Shown here in pieces: positions 15,544-15,629 of a stretch of 15,629 bases of DNA. Made by a program: the position numbers and the translations under genes. Source of the DNA: an uncultured Acetatifactor sp. (lineage in GTDB: Bacteria > Bacillota > Clostridia > Lachnospirales > Lachnospiraceae); contig CAJUQT010000042.1 of the NCBI GenBank assembly GCA_910588225.1, positions 1 through 15,629 of the forward strand. The letters run 5' to 3'. Each line of letters begins with the position of its first letter. Position 1 is the first letter of the stretch. The notes under the pieces were generated by a model. That model made no database searches. It had not been told where the DNA came from and saw nothing but the letters and a program-made list of their open reading frames with translations.

Positions 15544-15567
15544 CTTTAGAGCCGTCGCGCAGCGACT
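15544..15567 (+). repeat. 24-bp hairpin module, copy B
   Basis: Identical to 15308-15331. Here the upstream arm GACGG (15537-15541) pairs with CCGTC (15552-15556), while GTCGC/GCGAC forms the second small hairpin. The preceding GACGGAACTT is also present beside the minus-strand element at 6480-6542, which links the module to the same repeat family. Confidence 0.8.
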
Positions 15568-15629
15568 GGAATAAGAGTCACGAAGTGTTCATGCCCGGGA
15601 GAAATTTCAGATGCGCAATATGCAGCTGA

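Larger units (their letters stand above)
15438..15629 (+). repeat. Direct repeat with 127-bp period, second copy cut by the window end
   Basis: The 65 bases at 15438-15502 recur at 15565-15629 with a single mismatch (15447 G, 15574 A). The unit carries the structured hairpin and is separated by the 24-bp module copy B (15544-15567, overlapping the start of the second unit). The second copy reaches the last base of the window, so the array may continue. Confidence 0.85.

Noticed and set aside
15279..15629. Open frame of 116 codons at the right end
   Set aside because: It has no ribosome site, runs through the hairpins and the 65-bp repeat, and repeats its own residues with the DNA repeat. It is a by-product of the repeat cluster.
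15438..15629. CRISPR-like array
   Set aside because: Only two units with a 127-bp period, long internal hairpins, non-uniform spacers that themselves contain repeats, and no cas genes.

Overview
The window looks like a gut Lachnospiraceae-type Firmicute (Clostridium cluster XIVa). The signs are moderate GC content, strong AGGAGG ribosome binding sites, TTGACA/TATAAT promoters, a lipoprotein-type solute-binding protein, and a CUT1 sugar transporter with no ATPase of its own. This placement is inference from gene style, not from a marker gene.

Layout. 1-93: last 30 codons of a sensor histidine kinase. 367-3781: an OmpR-type response regulator and an overlapping, unusually long, multi-pass sensor histidine kinase, preceded by an 11-bp-phased direct repeat that may be the regulator's binding site. 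A hairpin terminator at 3809-3838 separates this from a convergent minus-strand cluster. That cluster, in transcription order, is a MATE-family exporter (8038-6560) and two paralogous beta-lactamase-fold serine hydrolases (6440-5280 and 5059-3863). Divergent from it on the plus strand are a two-part alpha/beta hydrolase/esterase (8425-10143), a CUT1 ABC importer (two permeases and a lipoprotein binding protein, 10297-14006) and a LacI-family regulator (14189-15226) with its own terminator. The last ~350 bases hold no convincing gene but contain a cluster of repeated, strongly structured elements.

How it fits together. A LacI-style operator-like sequence (idealised GCTAAAACG-NN-TTAGC, central CG) occurs upstream of the MATE cluster, upstream of the esterase, exactly inside the -35/-10 spacer of the transporter promoter, and again after the lacI gene. 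The simplest reading is one locally regulated locus. An oligosaccharide or glycoside-like ligand would be imported by the ABC system and de-esterified by the esterase. The ligand or its toxic aglycone could be handled by the cytoplasmic serine hydrolases and the MATE exporter, all under the LacI protein. The substrate cannot be told from sequence.

The most unusual material is non-coding. A 64-nt hairpin element appears once in full at 15463-15526 and again, cut by the window edge, from 15590. A diverged but structure-preserving copy lies on the minus strand between the MATE gene and the first serine hydrolase (6480-6542). Beside it lie a 24-bp repeated hairpin module and a separate ~96-nt long hairpin. 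Together they look like a family of structured intergenic repeats whose copies sit in the direction of local transcription.
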